6,187 nucleotides of DNA from CAZGDB01 sp964524705 (GTDB lineage: Bacteria > Pseudomonadota > Gammaproteobacteria > Berkiellales > Berkiellaceae): NCBI GenBank assembly GCA_964524705.1, contig CAZGDB010000043.1, forward strand, positions 1 through 6,187, in the 5' to 3' direction. The stretch's first letter is position 1. Each line of letters opens with the position of its first letter. Both the position numbers and the translations under genes were made by a program. Below the pieces are notes generated by a model, which worked only from the letters and a program-made list of their open reading frames with translations, had not been told where the DNA came from and searched no databases. Shown in pieces: positions 6,072 through 6,187 of the stretch.

Positions 6072-6100
6072 ACGTTGTAGGATTAGAGGTGAGTCAATAA

Positions 6101-6175
6101 ACTTATATTTTTTTACCCAAAAGGTAAAAAAAACATACATTTTTTGCCCTTTTGGGTTAAAATAGTAATATAAGT
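6101..6175. repeat. 75-bp nested AT-rich inverted repeat
   Basis: Outer arms ACTTATATT (6101-6109) and AATATAAGT (6167-6175) are perfect complements. Inside them ACCCAAAAGG (6115-6124) pairs with CCTTTTGGGT (6148-6157), and A- and T-runs face each other across the centre. Each half is itself palindromic: TTTTTTTACC (6108-6117) with GGTAAAAAAA (6123-6132), and CCC-TTTT-GGG at 6147-6156. No T-tract follows the stem on either strand, so it is not a standard intrinsic terminator. It begins 30 bp after the ATPase stop and may be a regulator binding region for a gene beyond the window, or a small MITE-like element. Confidence 0.6.
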
Positions 6176-6187
6176 GGCTAAAAAGAG

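Noticed and set aside
6101..6175. Downstream inverted repeat as an intrinsic terminator for the ATPase gene
   Set aside because: The stem is followed by TAAAATAG on the plus strand and by an A-run on the minus strand, with no T-tract on either.

Overview
The window looks like a scaffold piece from a gammaproteobacterium with an intracellular lifestyle, most likely in the Legionellales (Legionella/Coxiella/Rickettsiella-like). The clues are a core rplY-pth-ychF operon with a long CTC-type L25, next to a large protein carrying the C-K-S-G-K-D-R-T-G active-site signature of secreted phosphoinositide phosphatases (SopB/IpgD and Legionella SidF/SidP). The organism is inferred from these features; nothing in the window proves it.

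Layout. 1-2014 (+): a CX5R phosphatase gene, probably open at its 5' end and interrupted at 1621-1630 by a run of ten Ns (a scaffolding gap of unknown true size). The reading frame before the gap and the one after it are probably parts of one protein. 2015-2149: intergenic, nothing recognised. 2150-2226 (-): elongator tRNA-Met(CAT) with encoded CCA and a good promoter just upstream. 2272-4594 (-): translation operon rplY (ribosomal protein L25/CTC) -> pth (peptidyl-tRNA hydrolase) -> ychF (ribosome-associated ATPase). It is tightly packed: a 4-nt ATGA overlap between rplY and pth, and 11 nt between pth and ychF. 4595-4842: divergent intergenic region with a probable rplY promoter, a hairpin at the predicted 5' end of the leader, and a striking array of four 22-bp repeats built from alternating CGG and CCG triplets. 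4843-6071 (+): an AAA_14/DUF4143 ATPase split into two frames. 6072-6187: AT-rich non-coding DNA with a roughly 75-bp nested inverted repeat.

How it fits together. The three operon genes and the tRNA serve translation: L25 binds 5S rRNA, Pth recycles peptidyl-tRNA, and YchF acts on ribosomes. The two flanks look accessory. One is a candidate host-targeting lipid phosphatase next to the 3' end of a tRNA gene. The other is a DUF4143 ATPase flanked by palindromic DNA.

The most interesting points are: the CX5R effector candidate with its unidentified C-terminal domain; the strictly 22-bp-periodic operator-like array; and the ATPase frame break, where an in-phase T TTT TTA heptamer is followed at once by a GC-rich hairpin. 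That break could be recoding, a pseudogene, or an assembly error.
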